A DNA stretch of 64,000 bases from Hyphomicrobium_A sp963728165 (GTDB taxonomy: Bacteria > Pseudomonadota > Alphaproteobacteria > Rhizobiales > Hyphomicrobiaceae), in contig CAVSIY010000002.1 of NCBI GenBank assembly GCA_963728165.1, positions 496,001-560,000 of the forward strand, written 5' to 3'. Below are positions 26,669-35,437 of the stretch, one piece after another (the stretch's first letter is position 1; each line of letters starts with the position of its first letter). The notes beneath the pieces are model-generated. The model searched no databases. It worked only from the letters and a program-made list of their open reading frames with translations, and had not been told where the DNA came from. The position numbers were made by a program, and so were the translations under genes.

Positions 26669-27709
26669 TTAGCCCGTGGCCGCCGCCTCGAGCCTGTGGT
26701 GGAACGCTTCAAGCTCGTCGGCGAGCCGGGCAATAAGCTGGCTCTGCGCAATCTCGTACGCGAGATCGACGGCGCTGGCAAAGCCCAGCGCATCGGTGCC
26801 CCCGTGACTCTTGACCGCGATCCCGTTGAGCCCCAGGAATGTGCCGCCGTTGGAGCGGCGCGGATCCATCTTGTCCTTCAGCACGCGGAAGCCCCCGGCC
26901 GCCAGTAGCGCCCCGAGCCGCGATATCCATGTGCGCCGCATGGCCGCCTTGAGGTACTCGCTGATCTGGCGCGCGGTGCCCTCGGCCGTCTTCAAGGCGA
27001 TGTTGCCGGCGAAGCCTTCCACGACGACAACGTCGACCACGCCCTGCCCGATCTGATCGCCTTCGATGAAGCCGCGATAGTCAAGAGGCAGCTCCGCGTT
27101 CTTGAGCCAAGCGTGCGCCTGGCGCACCTCTTCCACGCCCTTGATCTCCTCGACCCCGACGTTGAGCAGCGCCACCGTGGGACGCTCCACATGGAAAAGC
27201 GCGCGCGCCATGGCGGCGCCCATCAACGCGTAATCGCCGAGCTGGCGCGCGGTGGCGCCAATGTTGGCGCCGACGTCGAGCACGATGCACTCGGCCTTGA
27301 CCGTCGGCCATAGCGCCGCGATCGCAGGGCGCTCGATCCCCGCCATCGGCCGCAAGATCAGCTTCGACATCGCCATGAAGGCGCCCGTGTTGCCGGCCGA
27401 GACGGCGACCTGGGCCTCGCCCTTCTGCACGGCCTCGATGGCCAGCCACAAGCTCGTCCCCTTGCCGCGGCGCAAAGCCTGGCTCGGCTTGTCGCTCATG
27501 GCGACGGCGGTGTCGGTATGAATGATGCGCGTGCGTCCGGCGAGGGCGGGAGCCTTAGCGACCTCGGGAGCGATGCGCGCCTCGTCGCCGAAGAGCAAGA
27601 AGCTCAAGTTCGGATGTCGCTCGAGCGAGAGAGCCGCACCTGCGATCACGACCTCGGGGCCGTAATCCCCACCCATGGCGTCGAGCGCTATCGTCCGCGG
27701 CTGAGACAT
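26669..27709 (-). CDS. plsX: Phosphate acyltransferase PlsX
   Basis: This 346-residue enzyme makes acyl-phosphate from acyl-ACP for phospholipid synthesis. It starts TIALDAMGGDYGPEVVIAGA and contains VSAGNTGAFMAMSKLIL, VLDVGANIGATARQL and VVEGFAGNIALKTAEGTA, all PlsX hallmarks. I chose ATG 27709 because upstream codons show no family sequence. It is upstream of fabH on the same strand. The DUF177 gene lies 151 bp further upstream, and no rpmF lies between them. Confidence 0.96.
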   Translation of the reverse strand: MSQPRTIALDAMGGDYGPEVVIAGAALSLERHPNLSFLLFGDEARIAPEVAKAPALAGRTRIIHTDTAVAMSDKPSQALRRGKGTSLWLAIEAVQKGEAQVAVSAGNTGAFMAMSKLILRPMAGIERPAIAALWPTVKAECIVLDVGANIGATARQLGDYALMGAAMARALFHVERPTVALLNVGVEEIKGVEEVRQAHAWLKNAELPLDYRGFIEGDQIGQGVVDVVVVEGFAGNIALKTAEGTARQISEYLKAAMRRTWISRLGALLAAGGFRVLKDKMDPRRSNGGTFLGLNGIAVKSHGGTDALGFASAVDLAYEIAQSQLIARLADELEAFHHRLEAAATG

Positions 27710-27860
27710 GTCGCGGCTCGCCTCGTAGTTATCGTCTCGGACATATAGCGTGCAATGCTTGCTGCCACCCCCTGCAGTTTCCGCCCGGACCATACTCTTT
27801 TGCAAGTGCGAAACAACGGGATTCTCAACGTCTTTCCTCGCAATGGGGCCGCCGCGGCGG

Positions 27861-28385
27861 TCAGCTCTCGTTCTTCAGCTTCTTGAGGGCGGCAAACGGC
27901 CCGGTCGCGCCGGGGGACGCTTCGCCTGGCGCCTCCTCCCAATCGAACCTGGCGCCAGGCTTGCGCGGATAAGGATCGAGGGACGCCGACAAGATCTCGA
28001 ACAGAACGCGTCCCGCCTCGATCTGCCCGTGCTCGATCGGCTCGATCTCCGGGGCGCTCAAGACCTCGACCTCCTCCTCGCCGCCGCGCGGGACGGTCTC
28101 GGCCGGCCAGAACGAGACGTCGAGTGTCTCCTCGATCGACTGGGGTACAGGCTCAAGCGTCACTCCGCACTCCTGGGTGAGGCACGCGTCGAGCTTCCCC
28201 TTCAGGCGGAAGCGGCCCTCGCCCAGCGCGCGGACCAGGTAATCGGCCGCCAGCCTTTCGCAGGAGACGATGCCGAGCGCGCGTGCGATGGCCACGCACT
28301 CGGCCGGCGTGGCCGATTGCGCCACATGCAGTCCGCCGTCCGGAATGTCGAGCGTACGATGCGACCAGGCGAGCGGCCCGCTCAT
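27861..28385 (-). CDS. DUF177 (YceD) family protein
   Basis: This 174-residue acidic protein has the YceD/DUF177 cysteine pair region (LKGKLDACLTQECGVTLEPV) and the terminal motif GPFAALKKLKNES. The family is linked to 23S rRNA or ribosomal protein L32 accumulation and often sits with rpmF and plsX. Here rpmF is absent from the cluster. Its ATG overlaps the stop of the upstream chaperone gene (ATGA), so the pair is co-translated. Confidence 0.9.
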   Translation of the reverse strand: MSGPLAWSHRTLDIPDGGLHVAQSATPAECVAIARALGIVSCERLAADYLVRALGEGRFRLKGKLDACLTQECGVTLEPVPQSIEETLDVSFWPAETVPRGGEEEVEVLSAPEIEPIEHGQIEAGRVLFEILSASLDPYPRKPGARFDWEEAPGEASPGATGPFAALKKLKNES

Positions 28386-28933
28386 CGGCCCTCCTCCGCT
28401 GGGTCCGGCAGGCGGGCAAATGCCGGCCGACCTGCCACCACCTCCTGGACCTCCTGCGCCGCAAGCGCGGCGGCGGAGCCAAGCACATAAGCGGCAAGGG
28501 CGCCGCTCCTTTGCGGATCGTCCGCGCTGACGAGCCCGTAGCGGGCGAGCACGTGCTCGAGCGCACGCGCATCCGCGGTCGCGAGGGCCTCGCGGTAGCC
28601 CCTGCTTCGCTCGTAGAAGCCGGCCGCAGCGCGCCGCACCTTCTTGCCCACCACGACGTCGCCGGTGCCGAGCTCGCGCAGCGAATCGTCCAAATCCGTG
28701 ACGAATGCCTCGATGAGGGCGCGGGGCAGCGTGGCCGCCTGCGGGGGCCCCTTGCGCAACCGCTCCAGCACCAGAAAAAGGTGAAGAACAACCATATCGT
28801 AGCGGCCGATCGGTGTGTCCGGAATGCCGAGTTTCGCGTAAAATCCGGGCTGGCGCGCCTGCGTCACGATCGCGCCATAAATCTCTCCTGCTTTACGCCG
28901 CAGCGTAGCCCGCGTCCTGAACGCCTCCAGCAT
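28382..28933 (-). CDS. Ubiquinol-cytochrome c chaperone family protein (CBP3/UQCC1-like)
   Basis: This 183-residue protein matches the bacterial relatives of the mitochondrial bc1-complex assembly factor CBP3/UQCC1: YGAIVTQARQPGFYAKLGIPDTPIGRYDMVVLHLFLVLERL, followed by LIEAFVTDLDDSLRELGTGD and VGKKVRRAAAGFYER. It probably helps assemble cytochrome b. The gene overlaps DUF177 by 4 bp, an order common in alphaproteobacteria. bamE is divergent from it. Confidence 0.9.
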   Translation of the reverse strand: MLEAFRTRATLRRKAGEIYGAIVTQARQPGFYAKLGIPDTPIGRYDMVVLHLFLVLERLRKGPPQAATLPRALIEAFVTDLDDSLRELGTGDVVVGKKVRRAAAGFYERSRGYREALATADARALEHVLARYGLVSADDPQRSGALAAYVLGSAAALAAQEVQEVVAGRPAFARLPDPAEEGR

Positions 28934-29069
28934 CAGGGCAGGGCTCGCGAAGAGGTCGATAACCTAGCTGGAGGATGGCGCCGCAGGGCACGTTGCATTT
29001 GGTGAGACCTCGGGTTAAGCGCGCTTGGAACCGTCCCCCTCAGTCGATTCTCGGAAAGACAGTAGCATT

Positions 29070-29588
29070 ATGCCCCGAGAGATGAAGGCTCGCCAACCCA
29101 AGGATCGATGCGGCCGGGCTGCGGGAGCATGGTCCGGGCAACGGCGATCAGCGCGCGCCGGCCTCGTGCTGCTCTTGGCAGCGGTGGTGCCGCTCGCGGC
29201 CTGCGACTCTACCATCATGAAGCACGGCACTCAGTTCCACCAAGGCGACCTCCAGCAGATAACGCCGGGCATGAGCGAGCAGCAGGTACGCCTCAACCTC
29301 GGCACGCCCGCAACCACCGCCATCGTCGGCACGGGCCAAGCCTACTACTACATCTCCAGCACCCAGAGCCAGACGGCCTTCTTCCTGCCGACCGAGGAAG
29401 ACCGCCAGGTCGTGGCGGTCTATTTCTCGCAAGCCGGCACCGTCGAGCGGGTCGCCAACTACGGCATGCAGGACGGCAAAGTCGTCGACTACGTGTCGCG
29501 CACCACGCCGGCCCCGGGCGGAAAAGACGAGGGCATCCTCAAACAGCTCTTCCGCAACCTCGGCCAGAAGCAAATCTTCGGCGAGTGA
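29070..29588 (+). CDS. bamE: Outer-membrane protein assembly factor BamE (lipoprotein)
   Basis: Read from ATG 29070 this is a 172-residue lipoprotein: a basic N-terminus, a hydrophobic core and the lipobox LAAC with Cys45 as lipidation site. The SmpA/OmlA fold follows: LQQITPGMSEQQVRLNLGTPATTAIVGTGQAYYYIS. BamE stabilises the BamABCD complex that inserts outer-membrane beta-barrels. GGAAAG lies about 11 nt before the chosen start; a TTG at 29025 is an alternative. It is divergent from the bc1 chaperone gene, as often seen in this group. Confidence 0.92.
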   Translation: MPREMKARQPKDRCGRAAGAWSGQRRSARAGLVLLLAAVVPLAACDSTIMKHGTQFHQGDLQQITPGMSEQQVRLNLGTPATTAIVGTGQAYYYISSTQSQTAFFLPTEEDRQVVAVYFSQAGTVERVANYGMQDGKVVDYVSRTTPAPGGKDEGILKQLFRNLGQKQIFGE

Positions 29589-29631
29589 CCTCCAAGCTGC
29601 TGAAGCGGACACTCGTGCGCTCGTCGACGCC

Positions 29632-31800
29632 CTACTGCGCCAGCACCGCCAGCAGCAGCAGCGCCACGATGTTGGTGATCTTGATCGCTGGGTTCACCGC
29701 CGGGCCCGCCGTGTCCTTGTAAGGATCGCCCACGGTGTCGCCGGTCACGGCGGCCTTGTGCGCCTCCGAGCCCTTGACATGCTTCACCCCGTCCTTGTCG
29801 ACGAAGCCGTCCTCGATGAGCTTCTTGGCGTTGTCCCACGCGCCGCCGCCCGAGGTCATCGAGATGGCGACGAACAGGCCGGTGACGATGACGCCGAGCA
29901 GCATCGCCCCCACCGCCGAGAAGGCGGCGCTCTTGCCCGCCGTGCCGCCGCCCGCGACGAGATAGATGACGAGGTAGAGCACGATCGGCGACAGCACCGG
30001 CAGCAGCGAAGGAACGACCATCTCCTTGATGGCCGCGCGCGTCAAAAGATCAACGGCCGCAGCATAGTCCGGGCGGTCCTTGCCCTGCATGATGCCGGGC
30101 TTGGCCTTGAACTGGCGGCGCACCTCCTGAACGATGGCGCTGCCGGCGCGGCCCACGGCCGTCATGGCCATGCCGCCGAACAGGAAGGGGATAAGGCCGC
30201 CGAGCAGCAGCCCGGCCACCACGTAGGGGTTCGACAGCGCGAAGTCCGGGCTCACGCCCTTGAAGTATGCAAAGCCCGTCGCGCCGGCCTTGTTGGCCTC
30301 GTCGATGAAGTGCTGCAGATCGTAGCTGTAGGCCGCGAACAGCACGAGCGCGCCGAGGCCGGCCGAGCCGATGGCATAGCCCTTGGTGACGGCCTTGGTG
30401 GTATTGCCGACGGCGTCGAGGGCATCGGTCGAGCGGCGGACCTCCTTGGGCAGACCCGCCATCTCCGCAATGCCGCCCGCGTTGTCGGTGACGGGTCCGA
30501 AGGCGTCGAGCGCGACCACGACTCCGGCAAGGCCGAGCATGGTCGTGGTGGCGATCGCCGTCCCGAACAGGCCCGCCAGCGCGTAGGTCGACAGGATGCC
30601 GGCAACGATGACGAGCGCCGGCAGCGCGGTCGCCTCCAGCGAGATGGCGAGACCCTGGATCACGTTGGTGCCATGGCCGGTGACGGAGGCCTGGGCGATC
30701 GAGCGCACCGGTCGGAAGCCGATACCGGTGTAGTACTCGGTGATCCACACGATGAAGCCGGTAACGAGCAGCCCGACGATGCCGCACAGGAATAGGTTGA
30801 GGCCCGTGATCGTCAGTCCGGCCGCGGTGCCGACGTCACCGAAGGTGCCCAGCACGTAGTGGGTGGCCGCCCACAGTCCGCCGATCGAGAGCACCGCCGT
30901 GGCGATGAAGCCGCGGTAGAGGGCGCCCATGATCGAGTTGTTGGCGCCGAGCTTGACGAAGAACGTGCCGATGATGGACGTGATGATGCAGGCCCCGCAG
31001 ATCGCCAGAGGGTAGATCATGAGCGAGGTGAGCCCCGGCTGCCCGCTAAAGAACACGGCCGCGAGCACCATCGTCGCGACGACGGTCACGGCATAGGTCT
31101 CGAACAGGTCGGCCGCCATGCCGGCGCAGTCGCCGACGTTGTCGCCGACGTTGTCGGCAATCGTCGCGGGGTTGCGCGGATCGTCCTCGGGGATGCCAGC
31201 CTCGACCTTGCCCACGAGGTCGCCGCCTACGTCGGCTCCTTTGGTGAAGATGCCGCCGCCGAGACGGGCGAAGATCGAGATGAGCGAGGCGCCGAAGCCG
31301 AGCGCGACCAGGGCGTTCGTCACCGTGCGGTCATCGGGGGCCAGCCCCAAGGGGCCGGTGAGGATGAGGAAGTAGAGGGAGACGCCGAGCAGCGCCAAGC
31401 CGGCCACCAGCATGCCGGTGACGGCACCGGACTTGAAAGCGATGTCGAGGCCGCGCGCCAAGGAGTGCGTCGCTGCCTGCGCGGTGCGCACGTTGGCGCG
31501 CACGGAGACGTTCATGCCGATGTAGCCGGTGAGGCCCGACAGCATCGAGCCGATCACATAGCCGATGGCGACGAGCGGCCCCAGCAGTATCCAGGCGGCG
31601 AGGAAGATCACGAAACCGACGACGGCAATGGTGCGGTATTGCCGATTGAGATAGGCCTGGGCCCCCTCGCGTATGGCGTTGGCGATCTCTTGCATCCGCG
31701 CGGTGCCGGCGTCGGCGGCCATCACCGTCCGGATCGTGTACGCGGCATAGACAATCGCGAGCAGGCCGCAAGCGACGATGCCCCACAAAATTTCCGTCAT
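29632..31800 (-). CDS. hppA: Membrane-bound proton-translocating pyrophosphatase, K+-independent type
   Basis: This 722-residue integral membrane pump with about 16 spans couples pyrophosphate hydrolysis to proton export. The catalytic loops are intact: FTKGADVGGDLVGKVEAGIPEDDPRNPATIADNVGDNVGD and the C-terminal GGGAWDNAKKLIEDG and DTVGDPYKDTAGPAVNP. In the GNTTKAVTKGYAIGSA region a Lys follows GNTT, which in this family marks the K+-independent, H+-pumping class. It is convergent with bamE and stands alone. Confidence 0.96.
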   Translation of the reverse strand: MTEILWGIVACGLLAIVYAAYTIRTVMAADAGTARMQEIANAIREGAQAYLNRQYRTIAVVGFVIFLAAWILLGPLVAIGYVIGSMLSGLTGYIGMNVSVRANVRTAQAATHSLARGLDIAFKSGAVTGMLVAGLALLGVSLYFLILTGPLGLAPDDRTVTNALVALGFGASLISIFARLGGGIFTKGADVGGDLVGKVEAGIPEDDPRNPATIADNVGDNVGDCAGMAADLFETYAVTVVATMVLAAVFFSGQPGLTSLMIYPLAICGACIITSIIGTFFVKLGANNSIMGALYRGFIATAVLSIGGLWAATHYVLGTFGDVGTAAGLTITGLNLFLCGIVGLLVTGFIVWITEYYTGIGFRPVRSIAQASVTGHGTNVIQGLAISLEATALPALVIVAGILSTYALAGLFGTAIATTTMLGLAGVVVALDAFGPVTDNAGGIAEMAGLPKEVRRSTDALDAVGNTTKAVTKGYAIGSAGLGALVLFAAYSYDLQHFIDEANKAGATGFAYFKGVSPDFALSNPYVVAGLLLGGLIPFLFGGMAMTAVGRAGSAIVQEVRRQFKAKPGIMQGKDRPDYAAAVDLLTRAAIKEMVVPSLLPVLSPIVLYLVIYLVAGGGTAGKSAAFSAVGAMLLGVIVTGLFVAISMTSGGGAWDNAKKLIEDGFVDKDGVKHVKGSEAHKAAVTGDTVGDPYKDTAGPAVNPAIKITNIVALLLLAVLAQ

Positions 31801-32280
31801 CGGTTAGGTCCCCTTTGGCGCCCAGGTCTTCGAAACGGCAGGAACGGCGCAGCGAGCAGCCGGCAGCTTCCCGCGCTTTCGGCGGGATTCGCGCGCGGAA
31901 CATGCCAAAAGTGTTGACAGGTTGCAACACACCCGCCGGGGGCGCGCTGGATCGACGCAAGATGCGGCAAACACCGCTGGTAGCGGGCTCCGAAGGCGCT
32001 CCGGCGCTCCTGCGCATGGGGCTCCACTATCGTGCCCGTGGCCCCTCTGCAACCCGCCGTTTGGCTTTTGCACGGGTTGCCGGCAAGCTTGGCATGAGGC
32101 CTGGTGCGATGAGCCTAGCTCCCAGCGCCCTTGCAGAGCGGGGAATAATCAATATACGAACTCGAAAGTTGCGCATGCCGTCCCAATGCTCGCTTCAGAT
32201 GCCGATGGCTTTCGGCCTGCAAGTTGGCGGCGCGCGCGAGCAGAGCGCTTGGCCGCGCAGGGGGACAGGGGACAACAAGC
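31801..32280. other. 480-bp gene-free region upstream of hppA and the DUF937-like gene
   Basis: No credible coding frame is present. It separates the divergent hppA and DUF937-like genes. At 31911-31930 GTGTTG and CAACAC flank a GTTGCAAC palindrome, a small dyad that could be a regulator site for hppA. Near 32145-32165 the sequence is AT-rich (AATAATCAATATACGAA), a possible promoter for the plus-strand gene. Confidence 0.4.
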
Positions 32281-33057
32281 GTGCGCATCAGGACCGTGCT
32301 CAGCGAGGCTCAAAACGGCCAAGCCTACGCCAACCTAGGGCGCGCCTTCCATCTGCCCCCTACCAAGGTCGAAGATGCGGTGGAGGCGATGCTGGGTGCG
32401 CTCCTCACCGACATCGGCGAGCGCCTCACCTCCCGGCGCTCGCTCGCAGAACTGGTGCAACTCCTGGGCAAGAGCGACTATGAGCGCGTACTGGAGACGC
32501 CTATTCTGCTCGGCGCAACCCACACGCAGGTCCTCGGCACCAAGGCCCTGAACGTCATTGCCGGACGCAACGAGAGCAAGCGGCTGACGCATCACGCCGC
32601 CATGGTCGCCGACGTCAGCGAGATGATCGCCGAGTATCTGCTTCCCGTGGTCGCCGCCATGCTCGTGGGTGCGCTTGCCAAGTTGTCCCGGCCCGCGCTG
32701 GAGGAGATCATGGGGCGCACGGCGGACGTCGGCGACCTTCCGCCCCAGAGCGACCCCCATCAAGGCCAGCTGCAGCTTCCCCGCGTCTCGGGCGGCGTCG
32801 GCTTCTCGGGCTCGACAGGGGGCAGCGTGGCCGTCGCCGGCGCCGCCGCCTCATCGAGCCACTATCTCGAGCTTGCAGAGGTGATCCGCCGTGGAGCCCC
32901 TGCGCCATCGGCCGACCCGGCAGAGGCCGTGCGCCACGCGCTGGCGTCAATGCTGGACCTGCCCGCCGGGCCGCTTGGCTGGATCCGTCGCCTGCAGGCC
33001 TGGGGCAGGACCGCGATCCACCGAGCAGGCACTGGCTCCCGCCGCCGATCTGAGTGA
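32281..33057 (+). CDS. DUF937-like protein
   Basis: This 258-residue protein has an N-terminal helical domain, AYANLGRAFHLPPTKVEDAVEAMLGALLTDIGERL, then LVQLLGKSDYERVL and TQVLGTKALNVIAG, resembling the DUF937 (YidB-like) fold in which short helical repeats surround a Gly-rich turn. The middle is Gly/Ser-rich and low complexity; the C-terminus is basic. The start is taken as GTG 32281, with GGGGGACAGGGG just upstream. The function is unknown and the family call is tentative. Confidence 0.6.
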   Translation: MRIRTVLSEAQNGQAYANLGRAFHLPPTKVEDAVEAMLGALLTDIGERLTSRRSLAELVQLLGKSDYERVLETPILLGATHTQVLGTKALNVIAGRNESKRLTHHAAMVADVSEMIAEYLLPVVAAMLVGALAKLSRPALEEIMGRTADVGDLPPQSDPHQGQLQLPRVSGGVGFSGSTGGSVAVAGAAASSSHYLELAEVIRRGAPAPSADPAEAVRHALASMLDLPAGPLGWIRRLQAWGRTAIHRAGTGSRRRSE

Positions 33058-33096
33058 CCGGCAGCGCTCAGGAGAGCGCGTGCGAGGCCATCAGGC

Positions 33097-33441
33097 CTAT
33101 TTGCAGGGGCGGCCTTCCACGTTGCAGCTCCAGCCTCCTCCGGACTGCGAGCAGCTCACCCTGCGGCTGCCCGCACGCGAGAACCGCGCCCAGCTGCTGC
33201 CGTACTCGAGATTGGTGAAGTCCTGCCACGACCGGATGGCGTCGCGTTGCGCGGCGCGGCGTGACGGTAGCGATCCGCTGCTTCCATAGTGCCAGTGATC
33301 GGCCATGCAGATGCGGCCGCGCTCGCGGCGCATGGCGTGAATGCTGGCCAAACCGGTCTCGTCGGCGGAAGCCGCCGAAATATCGACTGCCGTCACCGCG
33401 GCGACGATGGCGACCAATCCCCAAGCGACTTTGCGACTCAT
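33097..33441 (-). CDS. Small secreted cysteine-containing protein, unknown function
   Basis: This 114-residue protein has a signal peptide (KVAWGLVAIVAAVTAVDISAASA) and a mature domain with RICMADHWHYGSSGSLPSRRAAQRDAIRSW and four cysteines, three of them in the tail (SCSQSGGGWSCNVEGRPCK). Similar small periplasmic proteins of unknown role are common in Hyphomicrobiales. The conserved spacing suggests disulphides. It is convergent with the DUF937-like gene. Confidence 0.75.
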   Translation of the reverse strand: MSRKVAWGLVAIVAAVTAVDISAASADETGLASIHAMRRERGRICMADHWHYGSSGSLPSRRAAQRDAIRSWQDFTNLEYGSSWARFSRAGSRRVSCSQSGGGWSCNVEGRPCK

Positions 33442-33615
33442 CTCCCAGCCCCCCGATTCTTGTCACATGGCGGCGGGGAGCCTGCCAGATTCCGCGCGCT
33501 GTCACGATAGTGGCATGCCGGCCCACAGGCGAAATCTTGGCCTTGAGCGGCAAACGGGTCACACGCAACCGATCTAAATCACCGAACCTGGGTCAGATTG
33601 GCTCGATCGGCCGGC

Positions 33616-34188
33616 TCAGAGAAGCGGCTCCTCGTAGACGCGCTTGCCGTCGACGATCAGCCCCTTGATCCCGGCATTGCCTTGGCCGTCGACCGCAATG
33701 AGCGCAGAAAGCTTCTTCTCGCGCACGAGCGCCTCCAGCTCGCGGCCGGTGCCCTCGGGCACAAAGAAGCTCTCGATCCCGTAGCGCACGAACGTCTGAG
33801 CCGGCGACTGATCCGACCCGGTCGTGGCGTAGTCCACGCGTCCCTTGAGCACGATCTGATCCGCGTTTTGAGCCGCCGGCGGCTGGGCGCTCGATCCCGC
33901 CACCGTCCACGTGTCGCCTTCGCCCTTCTGCAACGTGACGTAGATGTCGTCGCCGCGCTTCGGCCGCGGGGTCCCGCTCGGCACGGCGAGGCGCGACATC
34001 TGATAACCCAGCGTCACGTAATCGCCCCTGAACAGGCTGCGCGGATCGACGGGAACGACCTCGAGCACGACCTCGCGGCCGCTCGCCAGGAGGTGAGCAC
34101 GCTCCCAGATCATCCAGCCCAGCACGGCCGCCTGGACCGCCGCAACGGCGGCAAGCCCGAGCCACAGATTGCGCCGCTCACGCGTCAT
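33616..34188 (-). CDS. GDYXXLXY-domain protein
   Basis: This 190-residue protein has one N-terminal membrane span (LWLGLAAVAAVQAAVLGWMIW) and an extracytoplasmic domain with the name-giving motif FRGDYVTLGY. Its ATG overlaps the stop of the DUF2157 gene (ATGA). The two families travel together in many bacteria and presumably act in one membrane complex of unknown role. The open frame extends far upstream across the neighbouring gene, but that part is antisense overlap, not protein. Confidence 0.88.
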   Translation of the reverse strand: MTRERRNLWLGLAAVAAVQAAVLGWMIWERAHLLASGREVVLEVVPVDPRSLFRGDYVTLGYQMSRLAVPSGTPRPKRGDDIYVTLQKGEGDTWTVAGSSAQPPAAQNADQIVLKGRVDYATTGSDQSPAQTFVRYGIESFFVPEGTGRELEALVREKKLSALIAVDGQGNAGIKGLIVDGKRVYEEPLL

Positions 34189-35279
34189 GGGATCGCCTCC
34201 TGGCCGCTCTGCGTGCGGGCGTGCAGCCGGTACGCGATGGCCGCCAACACGATCACGATGACGCCGGCCGACAGAAAGAACAGCGAGGAGCCGAGCAGCG
34301 TGCCGACCGTCTTGAAGTAGAGGCCGAGCACCTCGATGGAGAAGCCGGCATAGCCCAGCCACAGCATGGCGGCGCTGCCGGCGCGCAGCCCGTAGCCGAT
34401 GCCCGCCAGCACCAGCGCCAGAGCCAGGATCGCCAAGAGGATCAGGTGGTCGAGCGTCACGCTCTCGATGAACTGCAGGGCAAACAGCCCGGCGAACGCG
34501 ATCGTCATGCCGTAGGCGACGGCAGAGATCGCCCACGCGTTCCAGCGCTCGGAAACGACGGGCGCCGCCAGGCCGGCCGCCGCGACGAGCAGGCCGACGC
34601 CCACCACCACACCGTGCCCATGTCCGCCGAAGAGGAAGTAGCCGATGCAGATGATCCAGAGGCTGAGGACGACGGCCGAGAGATGCAGACCCGGCACCCA
34701 TCCGCGCCACGCCATCGCCAACGCCACCGCGGCCCAGCCAAACAGAAAGGCCCAATGCACTTGGCCGCTGTCGCTCATCTCCCAACCGCTCCACAGCCCC
34801 ATCAGCCCCATGGCGAGCGCCAGCGCGGGATTGGACTTGAGCACGACGCCGGCCAGGAGCGCGCCCAGCGCCCAAGTCAGCACTGCATCGGGGGGATGCC
34901 CATCGATGTGGTACATCTGCGCGATAAGCATGATGCCCGCCCCGAACAGCGCCACGCCGACGAGGATCGCCGCGTGCGCGAAGGCGGGATGACGCCGCTC
35001 GAAGAGGACGCCGGCGACGCCGTACGCACCCAGCAGCCCGCCGAAGATGAGCGCCAGCCGGAAGAGGCGCGCCATCTCGTTCCAGTGCGCGGCGACGAAG
35101 CTCATGGCGCCGAAGCCGATGAGCACGGCGCCGAGAATGCCGAGCACCGGCGCCAGCTCCACCTTGCGCGTCTGCGTGGCCACGTCGGCGCGGATGGCGG
35201 CCTCGCCGTCTGCAGAGAGCCAGCCCGCCTCGCGCCAGCGTGCAAGATCGCGGTCGAGACGCCGGGCGTAGCGCGACAT
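34185..35279 (-). CDS. DUF2157 multi-spanning membrane protein
   Basis: This 364-residue protein starts with a soluble segment, LARWREAGWLSADGEAAIRADVA, typical of DUF2157, followed by about eleven membrane spans (for example LAPVLGILGAVLIGFGAMSFVAAHW). No catalytic residues are evident. It is co-translated with the GDYXXLXY gene. The function is unknown. It is divergent from trmFO across 158 bp. Confidence 0.88.
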   Translation of the reverse strand: MSRYARRLDRDLARWREAGWLSADGEAAIRADVATQTRKVELAPVLGILGAVLIGFGAMSFVAAHWNEMARLFRLALIFGGLLGAYGVAGVLFERRHPAFAHAAILVGVALFGAGIMLIAQMYHIDGHPPDAVLTWALGALLAGVVLKSNPALALAMGLMGLWSGWEMSDSGQVHWAFLFGWAAVALAMAWRGWVPGLHLSAVVLSLWIICIGYFLFGGHGHGVVVGVGLLVAAAGLAAPVVSERWNAWAISAVAYGMTIAFAGLFALQFIESVTLDHLILLAILALALVLAGIGYGLRAGSAAMLWLGYAGFSIEVLGLYFKTVGTLLGSSLFFLSAGVIVIVLAAIAYRLHARTQSGQEAIP

Positions 35280-35437
35280 GGATAACCCCTGATAACGGCC
35301 GCGGATGCGACGGCCGGCACAATATCCGAACCGGCACCCGACACAACGCCCCCAGATTGCCTGAGGAATTTCCAGCGATTATGGCCCCAGCGGCAGAACA
35401 TTGTGGTCTCTGCTCAATTCCTCTAGCGTGCGCCGCC